A stretch of DNA of 64,000 bases from Cyanocohniella sp. LLY (GTDB taxonomy: Bacteria > Cyanobacteriota > Cyanobacteriia > Cyanobacteriales > Nostocaceae): positions 1 to 64,000 of the forward strand of contig JAKOMP010000014.1 in assembly GCA_022241785.1 (NCBI GenBank), given 5' to 3'. Shown here in pieces: positions 54,322-63,837 of the stretch (position 1 is the stretch's first letter; each line of letters starts with the position of its first letter). The notes beneath the pieces are model-generated. The model was not told where the DNA came from. It was given only the letters and a program-made list of their open reading frames with translations, and searched no databases. Position numbers and translations under genes: made by a program.

Positions 54322-55158
54322 CTAGCTAGCATTCATCCAAAACTTGTGCCTTACATCACTAACGTAATGCCGTAAAGCAATTTCTTTCCTAGCAAACTTA
54401 TCTGGATAAATAAATTGGTCTGCAACATTGAGAACGTATTTTTGTGGGCATAATGGTATACCTTGATTATGGTGAATTGTCAGATGGACAATTGTTTGTT
54501 CCGTGAAATAGTTAGGTACTCCCGTGATATTTGCCAAACGTCTGATAGCAAAATCCCAATTTAGTTCATCCTTAAATAAAATAAATCCCGCATTTACAGG
54601 ATTGACTTTTTCAGTATCCTCATAAATTATTCGCTCATCTAGTGAATTGGAACAATCGGGTAAATAATGACAGTATTTACTATCTAACTTCGCTAAACTA
54701 ACTAAATCAATTCCCCCTGGGAAGAATAAAATATCTGAATCTGTATAAATAGTTGCACCATTAACAGGAATTGACATCAAAGCTGATAACTTTCGACCCA
54801 TAGGATGGATTTGGGCATAGTCAGTTACACATTGTGGTAAATCTGTTCTAATAAATTTATTGATATGTACAACCTGAATGCAGGGATGAAGGCTGCAAAG
54901 TAACTCACAACTTAAATCAGTGTAGCTACCATCAGAAATAACAGTGAATGTATTGGGAATGCCAACATGGCGGATAAATGAGCGAATACTTGCTACTTGT
55001 TCAGCTAAATCCCGCTCACAAGATAAAGCATAGACATTTAGAGGGACTTGATGAGTTGACTTGATAGCAATTTTTGCTGTTTTAGTCAGCTTTGATTTAT
55101 ATAAAGAGCGGTTGAATTTACCGTGAAATTTAGCCGAATGATAGCCAATATTTACCAT
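54322..55158 (-). CDS. GT-A-fold, GT8-like putative glycosyltransferase
   Basis: A 278-residue protein. VPLNVYALSCERDLAEQVAS begins a nucleotide-sugar-type fold, GATIYTDSDILFFPGG has the DxD metal site and KVNPVNAGFILFKDELNWDF resembles the GT8-type NAG motif. HHNQGIPLCPQKYVLN precedes a short C-terminal end. I cannot name a family firmly; in the HEP island of Anabaena a glycosyltransferase-like gene lies right after hepA, the same place as here. TCCGGA lies 66 bases upstream of the start. Confidence 0.65.
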   Translation of the reverse strand: MVNIGYHSAKFHGKFNRSLYKSKLTKTAKIAIKSTHQVPLNVYALSCERDLAEQVASIRSFIRHVGIPNTFTVISDGSYTDLSCELLCSLHPCIQVVHINKFIRTDLPQCVTDYAQIHPMGRKLSALMSIPVNGATIYTDSDILFFPGGIDLVSLAKLDSKYCHYLPDCSNSLDERIIYEDTEKVNPVNAGFILFKDELNWDFAIRRLANITGVPNYFTEQTIVHLTIHHNQGIPLCPQKYVLNVADQFIYPDKFARKEIALRHYVSDVRHKFWMNAS

Positions 55159-55534
55159 TTCTTCACCTCAGTTAAAAACCAATTCCTTAGTCTCAATTTA
55201 GTTTGCAAACTAGAAGACTAAAATCCGGAAGAATTTGGGGACTGGGGAGATGAGGGAACTCGGCGACGAGAAGACTGGAAATACAAAGTTTTTCCCCCAC
55301 TCCCTTCCTACCTAACTTTTCACGGTATCTGGTGGAAAACCTCTCTCTAAATCTCTCTCCTGCGAGGAGGAGCCACTGCGTTGCGCGGGTTCCCAAGGCA
55401 CTCCGTTGGGCGGGTTTCCCGACTTGAAGGAAGTGCCGCCGCGTTGTAAAAAGTGGCGTTAGAGACTTTGAATTGAAAAGTCAGCCTTCCTAATCCCTAC
55501 TCACCACTCCCTACTCCCTACTCCCTTCTTAAGA
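55159..55534. other. Intergenic stretch with GC-rich repeat modules
   Basis: GCGTTGCGCGGGTTCCC near 55380 and CCGTTGGGCGGGTTTCCC near 55404 are near copies of each other. Flanking CTCTCTCTAAATCTCTCTCC and CCCTACT heptamers (55500-55530) complete the repeat DNA. TCCGGA occurs at 55224-55229, upstream of the 55158 gene. Confidence 0.6.
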
Positions 55535-57397
55535 TCACGCTTGACCCATTTCGTACTGAGTCTTGTGGTACTCCCACAACTTACCTTTGAGGTCGAGTAA
55601 TTCCTGATAATTACCTTGTTCAACAATGCGTCCTTGTTCGAGGACAACGACCTTATGAGCTTTAGCAATAGTAGAAAGACGATGAGCGATAGCAATCACT
55701 GTTCGACCGACAGATAGCTGTTCAATAGAGTCTTGAATCAAGCGTTCCGTCATGGAATCTAAGGCGCTGGTGGCTTCATCCAAAATCAAAATTTCTGGGT
55801 CACGTAGGAGAGCGCGGGCGATGGCAATTCGCTGGCGTTGACCTCCAGATAACCGCACACCTCTATCTCCTAGTTGGGTATCAAAGCCTTCTGGCATTTC
55901 TTCAATAAATTCAAGTGCATTGGCTAATCGCGCAACTTGGCGAATTTCCGCTTCACTAGCCCCTTCTGTACCGTAAGCAATATTATTCAAAACAGAAGTA
56001 TTGAAAATAAATGTATCTTGACTGACAACGGCAATTTTCTGTCTGAGTGATTTAATGTCAAAGTTGCGGACATTCACTCCATCAATCAGGACGTTACCTT
56101 GTGTGGGATCGTAAAATCTGGGAATTAAATCAATCAATGTACTCTTACCAGCACCAGTCCCTCCGACTAATGCTGTTGTTTTTCCTTTTTCGATGCTCAA
56201 TGTAATATTATTTAGCACCATAGAAACGGCATCATAACCAAAATCTACCGAGACAATATCAATTGAATGCTTCAGTCGTTTAAACTTAGTCTCGCCATTT
56301 GGTAAATAATATTTATTGTCGGTTCTTACCAGATTTTTAATATTATCTGCTGCTCCTTGGAGTGTACTCAGATGCGCTCTCGTACCATTAATATCCTGAA
56401 CAATGGGTACGACCCGAAATAATACAAAGAAAAATGTCAGTAAAGAAGCAACTTGTAAGTTGCCATTAACCACAAATACAGTAAAGGCAAAAATAATCAT
56501 GCCAATAAGAATCGTACTAGCTATAGCTTCAGCTAATGGTCTGACAAGGGCCCAAGCTAAAATAACTTTTGTGGCAGTAGTGACTACTTTATCACTAGCA
56601 TTATAAAAACGTTGCCGTTCAAAATCTTGCGTAGCAAATGCCTGTACAGTGCGAATTCCATTAATAAATTCTATGGCTATAGAGGTAAAATTACCGTTAG
56701 CAATGGAAGTGCTAAAACTCGCTTCTCTAGCGCGAGAATTTAGAGTTGATAATCCCACTCCCACCAGAGTAAATAAGAGAAAAGAAATAATTGAAAGCTG
56801 CCATGATAATAAAAACATGGAGATAAAGTAGACCAGAGCCGTTATACCTCTAGTCATCAGAAATGCTGCGCCGCTAAACCACTGTCGCATTCTTTCAATT
56901 TCAGTGGTAATAGTGTTAACCAATTCGCCAGAACGAGTCTGAGCAAAATAACTCAGCGGTAATCCTTGCAGTTGTTCAAATATTTGCTTGCGTAAGCGAT
57001 TCGCTAGCAATAATTGAGCCATTTCTGTATATACTTGTGATAAGTAATTAAACCCAGCACGTATCCAGGTACTCAATAAAATCAAAAAAGATATGCGATA
57101 TAGCCGATTAATTGCCGTTGTATGAGCCGCCAAAATCCAGGTATCAAACCAAGCAACACCAGTTTGTATTGGTTCAGCATCGGGAGTAGTTAAATTTTGC
57201 AAAAACGATAGCAAAAAACCAATACTAAACCCTTCAAAAGTAGCAGCTAAAAAAGAAAAGCCTAAAGCAAATATGGCAACTTTACGAAAATATTTAAATT
57301 CTCGCAAAATTAAATAATTATTTTGCCAAAATTTAGTAGATTTAAACCAATTATGACTTTGTTGAGAAAGAGAAAATTTCATTGTATTTTCTAACAA
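55535..57397 (-). CDS. hepA: Heterocyst envelope polysaccharide ABC exporter HepA
   Basis: A 620-residue half-size ABC exporter: six transmembrane segments in residues about 30-350 and an ATPase domain after. Walker A is GGTGAGKSTL, the signature is LSGGQRQR, Walker B is ILILDEATSALD and the H-loop is IAHRLST. The N-terminal segment REFKYFRKVAIFALGFSFLA and many others match HepA of Anabaena as I remember it. hepA is needed for the outer polysaccharide layer that keeps oxygen out of heterocysts. It lies 180 bases downstream of hepC, so both its own promoter and read-through are possible. Confidence 0.9.
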   Translation of the reverse strand: MLENTMKFSLSQQSHNWFKSTKFWQNNYLILREFKYFRKVAIFALGFSFLAATFEGFSIGFLLSFLQNLTTPDAEPIQTGVAWFDTWILAAHTTAINRLYRISFLILLSTWIRAGFNYLSQVYTEMAQLLLANRLRKQIFEQLQGLPLSYFAQTRSGELVNTITTEIERMRQWFSGAAFLMTRGITALVYFISMFLLSWQLSIISFLLFTLVGVGLSTLNSRAREASFSTSIANGNFTSIAIEFINGIRTVQAFATQDFERQRFYNASDKVVTTATKVILAWALVRPLAEAIASTILIGMIIFAFTVFVVNGNLQVASLLTFFFVLFRVVPIVQDINGTRAHLSTLQGAADNIKNLVRTDNKYYLPNGETKFKRLKHSIDIVSVDFGYDAVSMVLNNITLSIEKGKTTALVGGTGAGKSTLIDLIPRFYDPTQGNVLIDGVNVRNFDIKSLRQKIAVVSQDTFIFNTSVLNNIAYGTEGASEAEIRQVARLANALEFIEEMPEGFDTQLGDRGVRLSGGQRQRIAIARALLRDPEILILDEATSALDSMTERLIQDSIEQLSVGRTVIAIAHRLSTIAKAHKVVVLEQGRIVEQGNYQELLDLKGKLWEYHKTQYEMGQA

Positions 57398-57577
57398 TAT
57401 TTTTGTAACTTACACTAGCCACCATAGACGTAACCCCTTTATCGAATAACACCCCAACCGGAAAACATGAGAATAGGACAACATTAGTAGTTTGGTTTTC
57501 CTCAGAAGGAACCACAGATGCAAATACCTACTTTTATCAGTCTCTGCAACTGTGATTTCCATTCCTTAAAGAGCAAA

Positions 57578-58303
57578 TCAGAGCGTTGGGCTATCCAACT
57601 GCAACAACTGGGAATCTTCCCAGGAACCCGTAATTGCTTGTTGTTCTTCCACAGTCAGGCGCACTGCACTAGACAAACTCAAACTACGAGATCCCATTAA
57701 ACTCATTTCCCCTCGTAGTACATTGAACAACTGCGGTAGATAGTCTAAATCGTATTTCCGCATCCAGCGCCCTAAAGCTGTCATGTTGTGGTTTGCTGTT
57801 GTGCAAAACTTGACGGCGCGAAACAGTTTACCTCGTTCGCCAACATGCCACTCATAAGTAAAAAGTGAGCCTGGTAAGTCAATTTGCATGAGTACCATTA
57901 ATGCCAGCATCATTGGACTCATTAATAGTAGTAACCCTAAAGCTACCATCCAGTCAATTAACCGCTGTAATTGGCTACTGTGATTGATTTGTTTACTGCT
58001 AGATGGTATGCGGAGGAATACAGGTTTACCAGCTTGTTCACAAGCTTCAACCCACAGTTTTACACCATATTCACCAATATTTGGATCTATAATTACCAAA
58101 TTTACTAGAGAATGTTTTAAACAATTTACTAACAATTGTTGGTTATTTAAAGAAGGCAAAGATATCTGTTTCGCCTGTGTAGGAAGTTTCACCAACAACT
58201 TACCGCGCCGCCACTGAAGTGAGCAATATGGAGAGCAATTATGTTGTTTAGCTGGGGTTGTGGAAGCCGAATCTTGTAGCGCAGGAATTAATGAAATCGT
58301 CAT
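57578..58303 (-). CDS. hepC: HepC-like initiating sugar transferase
   Basis: A 241-residue protein. Residues about 110-138 form the membrane segment (WMVALGLLLLMSPMMLALMV) and the bacterial sugar transferase domain follows: YEWHVGERGKLFRAVKFCTT, LGRWMRKYDLDYLPQLFNVL and RGEMSLMGSRS. It would put the first sugar phosphate on undecaprenyl phosphate. The usual DELPQ dyad is DYLPQ and the PRP motif is SRS, departures from active members. Its place directly before hepA matches hepC of Anabaena, a gene required for the envelope polysaccharide. Confidence 0.85.
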   Translation of the reverse strand: MTISLIPALQDSASTTPAKQHNCSPYCSLQWRRGKLLVKLPTQAKQISLPSLNNQQLLVNCLKHSLVNLVIIDPNIGEYGVKLWVEACEQAGKPVFLRIPSSSKQINHSSQLQRLIDWMVALGLLLLMSPMMLALMVLMQIDLPGSLFTYEWHVGERGKLFRAVKFCTTANHNMTALGRWMRKYDLDYLPQLFNVLRGEMSLMGSRSLSLSSAVRLTVEEQQAITGSWEDSQLLQLDSPTL

Positions 58304-58390
58304 ATGTCTTTGGATTTATACCATAGTGAGTTGCTGAGTTGATATTGAAGGCTATCAATACCAAAGACTTTGAACCAAATCTTGATTTAC

Positions 58391-58396
58391 TCCGGA
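58391..58396 (-). promoter_or_regulatory. TCCGGA, candidate heterocyst-specific DIF-type motif
   Basis: TCCGGA is the element found near -35 in DIF-type promoters of differentiating Anabaena cells. It lies 88 bases before the hepC start. The expected -10 is weak (AAGTCT), and the motif is a palindrome, so the strand is not certain. Confidence 0.25.
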
Positions 58397-58764
58397 AAAC
58401 TGTAGATAATTGCGGGGAAAAATATGATATTTTAGCTGACCCTCTAGGCAAGTCTACATATTTCTTGTAAGTGTTGAGCCACCAAATTTTGTTTGTAGAG
58501 ATACCCTTGTTGCAACTTCTCGCTGAGTAAAAGTTAGTCAATCAGTGAAGTAGACTTTTTATTTAAATGTTGAGTGTGGGGCTTTAATCTCTAGGATATA
58601 AGACTCTGTAGAAATCACCATATGCTAGGATAAATTCTTTATTTACTCTTCAAACAGTCAGTAGTTTTGCTAGTATATGATAAAGTTGACATAAATATAC
58701 TGATTTTTCAGTGAAATTATGTGCAATTGATTATTGAGTAATCAAAAAAATTAACCAAAAATAT

Positions 58765-58814
58765 ATGTGCGATCGCATACATACAAACTGTACATACGAA
58801 GCGCGATCGCACAT
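58765..58814 (-). terminator. Hairpin of two HIP1 arms after the Wzc-like gene
   Basis: ATGTGCGATCGC at 58765-58776 and GCGATCGCACAT at 58803-58814 are exact reverse complements with 26 bases between. On the minus strand the right-to-left reading is followed by ATATATTTTTGG. The stem begins 34 bases after the kinase stop. Confidence 0.6.
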
Positions 58815-58847
58815 CAATAAAACTTCAGGATTTAGTCGTCCTACTAA

Positions 58848-61079
58848 TTATTTTTCCAAGGCTTGTTTGAGGGCAAATTGAGACGGCTGGGGATACTGCA
58901 CATAGGTACTACCAGAATCTGAGACTCCATTCGCCACAACTCCAATTAGATTTAACTTGCTCAACATAGCTGTAGCTTGGGCAAGTTGGCTGCGAGTCAC
59001 TTTACTCATACTTGCAGCTAATACGACACTGCGACAAGACGATGCTGTGAGCATAGCATCTACCAAACCTATAACTGGTGGAGCATCTATCAGCACCAAA
59101 TCATAATTCTCCTCAAATGCTTTCATCAATTGCATCATCCGGGGAGAACTTAAAAGATTCGCTGGGTCAGTTGGTCTGGGCCCGGCTGTTAAAATATCAA
59201 TATAGGCGGAGCCTAAAGTTTGGATACCAATTTGCTCAGGTAAAGTGACATCACTAGCTAAGAGTGTCGAAAGTCCCTGTTCATTGGGAAGATTCAGCTG
59301 TTCGTGCAGATTGGGATCTCTTAAATTGGCATCAATCAGTAGTACCCGTTTGTGTAAACGTGCAGCACTCATAGCCAAACCCAAAGCCAAAGCAGATTTA
59401 CCCTCATCCGGTAAAGCCGAGGTAATCATCAAAGACTTCAAACTAGTAACAGTATTTAACAGTTCAATATTTTTGAAAATCAAATCCAGAGATTCCCAAC
59501 GTGATGGAGATTGCAACACCTGAATTGTCCAAGGTGCCAGCACTTCAGGCTTACCAAAGGGCAACTTAATAATTGATTCTCTGGTTTTGGTAGATGGCAG
59601 TTTAGGAGTTGTTCCCAGCAATGGTAAAGGTACTTGCTTTTCCAATTCAGCCGTAGTGTGAACAGCATCATCAGATGCTTCTCGAATAAAAGCAGCAATC
59701 CCTCCCAACATCAAACCCACTACAGCACCCAATAAAAGATTTTGCTGGAGGTTGGGGCCCAACTGTGACCCTAATAACGGTTCTTCCACAATTTCCCAAT
59801 TAAATCCACCTTTGGCAAGTTCTTGACGTAATTTTTGTTCTGCACGTAACAACTGTTCTAACCTTTCGCGGCTAAATTGTAGCTGTGGCATGATGCGATT
59901 GTAATAAGCTAACAAAGGCGGAAAGCGTTTGATTTCAAAACTCAGTTGACTTTCTTTCTCTGCCAAAGTTTGATCACGGGCGCTTAAAGCAACTATGGTT
60001 GTTTGTGTCTCTACTAATTGACTAGCCAAGTTGAGGTCAATTTCACCGAATTGTCCTTGTTCGAGTAACTGTACCCTGGAAGACAATACTCCATTGGACT
60101 GTACGCCTAAAGTTCTGCTTACTTCTTGTTGCAATAATTCCTTCTGGCTTTGCAGTTGTTCTCCGAATTTCTGCACACTAGGAGTTTCATCTGTAAACCG
60201 CAGACGTTCTTGAGCTAGGGCTAATTCTGTTTTTTGAATTTCGTTAAGTAAGCCTTGGTAACGAGTAGATTGACTTAAACGAGAAGCCACCAAAGCATTT
60301 TGTGGGGAACGATTAAGTTGTTCTTGCAGAGATTTTTGGCGCGCCACAGCCTCTTGATATTGGGAACGAGTAGCACGACGTTCTTGCTCAATATTATTTA
60401 AAGCATCTTCAAGCGCCTTGGCTTGTGATTCAGGATCAATTAAGTTCTGGTTGCGGCGAAAACGTTGTAGGTTAGTTTCCGAAGCATTCACTTCTTCACT
60501 CGCCTTACTTAACTGTTCTCTAATAACTTGTAGACCTTTTTGTAAACGCGAATCTTGCTGCTGTTTGTTGTATTCTACATACACTTGTTGAATGGCAGCC
60601 AAAACTGTTTGTGTTTTTTGTGGGTCTTGGGCAGTATAGTCTACTTGGAAGATTTTTGTGGCTACGTTATCTTCTGGATTCCTGATTTGATTGAGGACTA
60701 AAGATTGTTTGATTTCGTTAACAGTGATATCAGGATATGTCGGCTTCAGTTTATCAACCGCTTTTTGAATCAGTCCTGAACTTTGCATCAAATTTAGCTG
60801 AGTTGCCGTATCTATTTGCACATCAGGCTCAAGAAACTGACTATCTGGCCCTGGTTCTCTTCTACCTTGATAGTTTGGTTCTACCAGCAATTGCATGGAA
60901 CTTCTAAAAGTAGGTTTGGTTCTCGAAGTTACAAAAGCTGAAATGGCAACACAACTAATAAATACTGCCAAAAACCAAGGAAATCGGCGAATAAATATTT
61001 TAAATAACTGTCCGTAGCTTGGTTCAGTATTAGAGTCAATACCTGGATTGAGACTCGGATTTAGTCTAACTTGATTCAT
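58848..61079 (-). CDS. Wzc-like polysaccharide co-polymerase / BY-kinase
   Basis: A 743-residue membrane protein of the PCP2a type. It has a Wzz domain with a first membrane segment at about 33-52 (FPWFLAVFISCVAISAFVTS), long periplasmic coiled coils in the middle, a second segment near 450 (LLLGAVVGLMLGGIAAF), then a cytosolic BY-kinase: Walker A ALPDEGKSALALGLA, A' VLLIDANLRDP and Walker B YDLVLIDAPPV. The C-terminal tail has few tyrosines (STYVQYPQ), fewer than classic Wzc. It should control chain length and export of the polysaccharide; alr2833 of Anabaena occupies the same place. Confidence 0.85.
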   Translation of the reverse strand: MNQVRLNPSLNPGIDSNTEPSYGQLFKIFIRRFPWFLAVFISCVAISAFVTSRTKPTFRSSMQLLVEPNYQGRREPGPDSQFLEPDVQIDTATQLNLMQSSGLIQKAVDKLKPTYPDITVNEIKQSLVLNQIRNPEDNVATKIFQVDYTAQDPQKTQTVLAAIQQVYVEYNKQQQDSRLQKGLQVIREQLSKASEEVNASETNLQRFRRNQNLIDPESQAKALEDALNNIEQERRATRSQYQEAVARQKSLQEQLNRSPQNALVASRLSQSTRYQGLLNEIQKTELALAQERLRFTDETPSVQKFGEQLQSQKELLQQEVSRTLGVQSNGVLSSRVQLLEQGQFGEIDLNLASQLVETQTTIVALSARDQTLAEKESQLSFEIKRFPPLLAYYNRIMPQLQFSRERLEQLLRAEQKLRQELAKGGFNWEIVEEPLLGSQLGPNLQQNLLLGAVVGLMLGGIAAFIREASDDAVHTTAELEKQVPLPLLGTTPKLPSTKTRESIIKLPFGKPEVLAPWTIQVLQSPSRWESLDLIFKNIELLNTVTSLKSLMITSALPDEGKSALALGLAMSAARLHKRVLLIDANLRDPNLHEQLNLPNEQGLSTLLASDVTLPEQIGIQTLGSAYIDILTAGPRPTDPANLLSSPRMMQLMKAFEENYDLVLIDAPPVIGLVDAMLTASSCRSVVLAASMSKVTRSQLAQATAMLSKLNLIGVVANGVSDSGSTYVQYPQPSQFALKQALEK

Positions 61080-61137
61080 GTTTATTATCCTGATCTACGA
61101 GACGCTACGTTTAGCGGGCTAAAAATCACCAAAATAA

Positions 61138-62226
61138 TTAATTGGCACCACAAGTTTTCTCAATAAGTTTCTCAACCTTACTGAAAAAAACTGGTTCTGA
61201 AAAATTGTTCACTGCATGATTACGAATAGTTTCATAATTCCAAGCGATTGCTCCGGATTCTAGTAATGCAGCTTGTAAGGATTCGGGTGTTTGTCTTTTA
61301 AATAAAACTCCGGTTTCGCCATGTATTTGAGTATCTAATACCCCACCTGCACCGTAGGCAATAACTGGTGTACCACTGGCATTTGCTTCTACTGGAACTA
61401 ATCCATAGTCTTCTAAAGCAGCAACTATGATGGACTTGGCTTTGGAAAATAAGTTTTTGCGTTGACTATCACTGACATGTCCTAAGAATTCTATATTATC
61501 TAAAGCTTTGGCTTTTAAACGTGCTTGTTCTGGCCCATCACCTGATATTAACAAGCGCCAACCTAACCAATTAAACGCTTCGATAATTATATCCAGGCGC
61601 TTATAGCTGATCATCCGCGCTGAGGCTAGATAATATTCATCCTTTATATCAGAAAACAAAAAATTATTTGTATCAATTGGATAGTTAATGACAATTGACG
61701 GTTTATTGTAAATTTTTTGGATACGGCGAGCGACTACACTGGAATTAGCAATATAAAGGTCAGGTTCTTGAGCATATTTCAAGTCTACATTTCGCATTAA
61801 CTGAAATACTTGTTCAATTAACGGAGCGAAGTAGCGATAATCTCCATATTCACGTAAATAAGTTTCCGTATCCCACAAGAAACGGGTAACATTATGACAA
61901 AAACAAATATGTTTGGCATCTGGTTTTTTGCGTACTGCTTTGGCGAAGCTGGTACTACTACTAATAATTAAATCATAGTCTTGCAGATCCAATGCACGAA
62001 AGGCCGGAAAATACAATGGAGCCATCAATCTAAAATACTTACTTGCCCCCGGAATATTTTGCAAAAAAGTAGTTTTGACTAGGCGATCGCCCATATCAAT
62101 AGTTTTTTGCGGATTATACAAAGAGGTGAAAACATCCGCGTCAGGATAGCGTTTACACAGTAATTCAAATACGCGCTCTGCTCCACCGCGTTGGGTTAAG
62201 TAATCATGGACTAGAGCAATTTTCAT
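61138..62226 (-). CDS. GT4-family glycosyltransferase
   Basis: A 362-residue GT-B enzyme. MKIALVHDYLTQRGGAERVF is the classic N-terminus; DLYIANSSVVARRIQKIYNK then YYLASARMISYKRLDIIIEA and ALEDYGLVPVEANASGTPVI carry the donor site and the E-x7-E pair. It lies 58 bases upstream of the Wzc-like gene on the same strand. In PCC 7120 a glycosyltransferase precedes the homologous gene. Confidence 0.88.
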   Translation of the reverse strand: MKIALVHDYLTQRGGAERVFELLCKRYPDADVFTSLYNPQKTIDMGDRLVKTTFLQNIPGASKYFRLMAPLYFPAFRALDLQDYDLIISSSTSFAKAVRKKPDAKHICFCHNVTRFLWDTETYLREYGDYRYFAPLIEQVFQLMRNVDLKYAQEPDLYIANSSVVARRIQKIYNKPSIVINYPIDTNNFLFSDIKDEYYLASARMISYKRLDIIIEAFNWLGWRLLISGDGPEQARLKAKALDNIEFLGHVSDSQRKNLFSKAKSIIVAALEDYGLVPVEANASGTPVIAYGAGGVLDTQIHGETGVLFKRQTPESLQAALLESGAIAWNYETIRNHAVNNFSEPVFFSKVEKLIEKTCGAN

Positions 62227-62523
62227 AGTTCGTAATTAGTAATTAGTAATTCGTCATAGCAGTCCAATGCACCCAACGTGAAGGCTTTAGCAATACGTAA
62301 TTCTGAATTAAGAAAAGAAAGTATTTGTGATATTAGGTTTCTTTCTGCAACTTAATTTACCAAAAGATAAGGTTTAAAGCCCCACTCCTTGTGGGTGGTT
62401 TTTCTCCCCTGCCCCCTCTTTTTCACGCAGGTTTATTTGTTGAAGATTCCCCCCAACTCCTTTTGGACGGAGTTAGAGGGATCAAAACCTTAACTGAACG
62501 ATATTGGTAGAGAAATATTGCTG
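62227..62523. repeat. Repeat DNA with AATTAGTAATT tract and two hairpins
   Basis: GTAATTAGTAATTAGTAATT near 62230 is a simple Nostoc repeat. CCCCACTCCTTGTGGGTGG near 62382 and AACTCCTTTTGGACGGAGTT near 62455 form short hairpins. No gene seen in these 297 bases. Confidence 0.55.
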
Positions 62524-63837
62524 TTATCCAACCATGACGAGAACTTTTTCTAATGCAAAATAAGTGTTTTGTTCAGCGCGTAGTTGGTCGCAAAGTCTGG
62601 CTGCTGGCAACTCTACATCATCGTAAGTGAGGACTTGATCCTGGGGAATATCTCGTTTGAGACGACATCCTTCGGCTAAACCGATTGGTAGGAGGTTTTG
62701 CTGTTGGACTATGGGAGAATTTTCACATTGGCCGTAGGTCATGTAGTAGCCAATACCATCTAAGGTTTCTCCTGCTTTCAGGTTAATTTTGGCGGTGGTG
62801 ACTACATCTACTACTGGGCCAGCTAGTGGAGATAAAACAGTATCTTGGAACAGGACAGCCCGTGCCACAGATAGGGGAACTTCAAAATGACAGAGGTGAT
62901 AGGGGGTATAGAAGCTATAAAGAGGGCCTTCACCTAATTTGTATAAGTCCAAATAGTGGCGTTGTTTGGGGTCTTCGTGAGTGGCAAAGACAAACACACC
63001 AGGGCTAGGTTTAGCACCAACGACATAATCAACTATGCCACCTAATTCTTGAAGTTGGTCAACGTCATACATATGGGTCATTTCATCAACATGACCGCTG
63101 AAGTTGTACCCCAGCATTCCGCGCTGGGCGACTTTCATTCCTGTGGCGTTGGCAACTATTGCTTGCTCGAAGGAGATTTTTGTGCCGTCGGCAAAGCTGG
63201 TTACCATGTGGGCTTTTTGACCCCAACGTTTGGCAAAGCTTTCTTGAGTGGTGGGATTGCGGTAGGGGTCTTGGAGTCCTTTAATGTTACCGCACAATAA
63301 CGGAGTCAGACCAATACTTTTGACAAATCGGTAGAGATTCATTTCTACCCCTGGTTGGTCACCATCACAAGCGCTGAGAATGACTCCAGCTTTGTCGGCG
63401 TACACTTTGAGAATAGGGCCGATGGTGGCATCGAGTTCAGCATTCATCATAATCACATGTTTGCGATGCGCGATCGCTTCCATGACAATATGAGCGCCAA
63501 ATTCTACTGCACCAGTCACCTCGATGATGGCATCAATACCCTCAGCTTGGCAGAGCAATTGAGCATCTTCGGTAACTGCATACTTATGGTTAGCGATCGC
63601 GTCTTCTAATTCAGTTACACTCGTAACAACTTGCACATTTTCTATGCCTGCTTCTGTGTAAGCTCGTTTAGCAGCATCAACTTGACGGCTAAAAACAGCA
63701 ACCAACTCCATTCCAGGAACTGAATTAATAATTTGATTAGCAATTCCCCCACCCATAAAACCAGCACCAATCATTCCCACCTTTACAGGATTACCTGCTG
63801 CTGCACGGGCTTGTAAGGCACGATCCATAATAATCAT
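62524..63837 (-). CDS. Homoserine-dehydrogenase-like NAD(P)-dependent oxidoreductase with SAF domain
   Basis: A 437-residue protein. The Rossmann glycine loop is VKVGMIGAGFMGGGIANQII, followed by VITEVTGAVEFGAHI-type segments (IIEVTGAVEFGAHIVMEAIA) as in homoserine dehydrogenase and Gfo/Idh enzymes. The C-terminal part includes SPLAGPVVDVVTTAKINLKA and an SAF-like end (LKRDIPQDQVLTYDDVELP). Such proteins sit in O-antigen and HEP-type clusters beside nucleotide-sugar genes; the likely role is to make an unusual sugar or carboxylated precursor. GAGG lies about ten bases ahead of ATG 63837. Confidence 0.75.
   Translation of the reverse strand: MIIMDRALQARAAAGNPVKVGMIGAGFMGGGIANQIINSVPGMELVAVFSRQVDAAKRAYTEAGIENVQVVTSVTELEDAIANHKYAVTEDAQLLCQAEGIDAIIEVTGAVEFGAHIVMEAIAHRKHVIMMNAELDATIGPILKVYADKAGVILSACDGDQPGVEMNLYRFVKSIGLTPLLCGNIKGLQDPYRNPTTQESFAKRWGQKAHMVTSFADGTKISFEQAIVANATGMKVAQRGMLGYNFSGHVDEMTHMYDVDQLQELGGIVDYVVGAKPSPGVFVFATHEDPKQRHYLDLYKLGEGPLYSFYTPYHLCHFEVPLSVARAVLFQDTVLSPLAGPVVDVVTTAKINLKAGETLDGIGYYMTYGQCENSPIVQQQNLLPIGLAEGCRLKRDIPQDQVLTYDDVELPAARLCDQLRAEQNTYFALEKVLVMVG

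Larger units (their letters stand above)
58304..58847. other. Long leader region of hepC
   Basis: This 544-base stretch contains a terminator-like hairpin at 58765-58814 that ends the upstream kinase gene, and TCCGGA at 58391-58396 close to hepC. No gene seen. It probably carries the hepC promoter. Confidence 0.6.
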
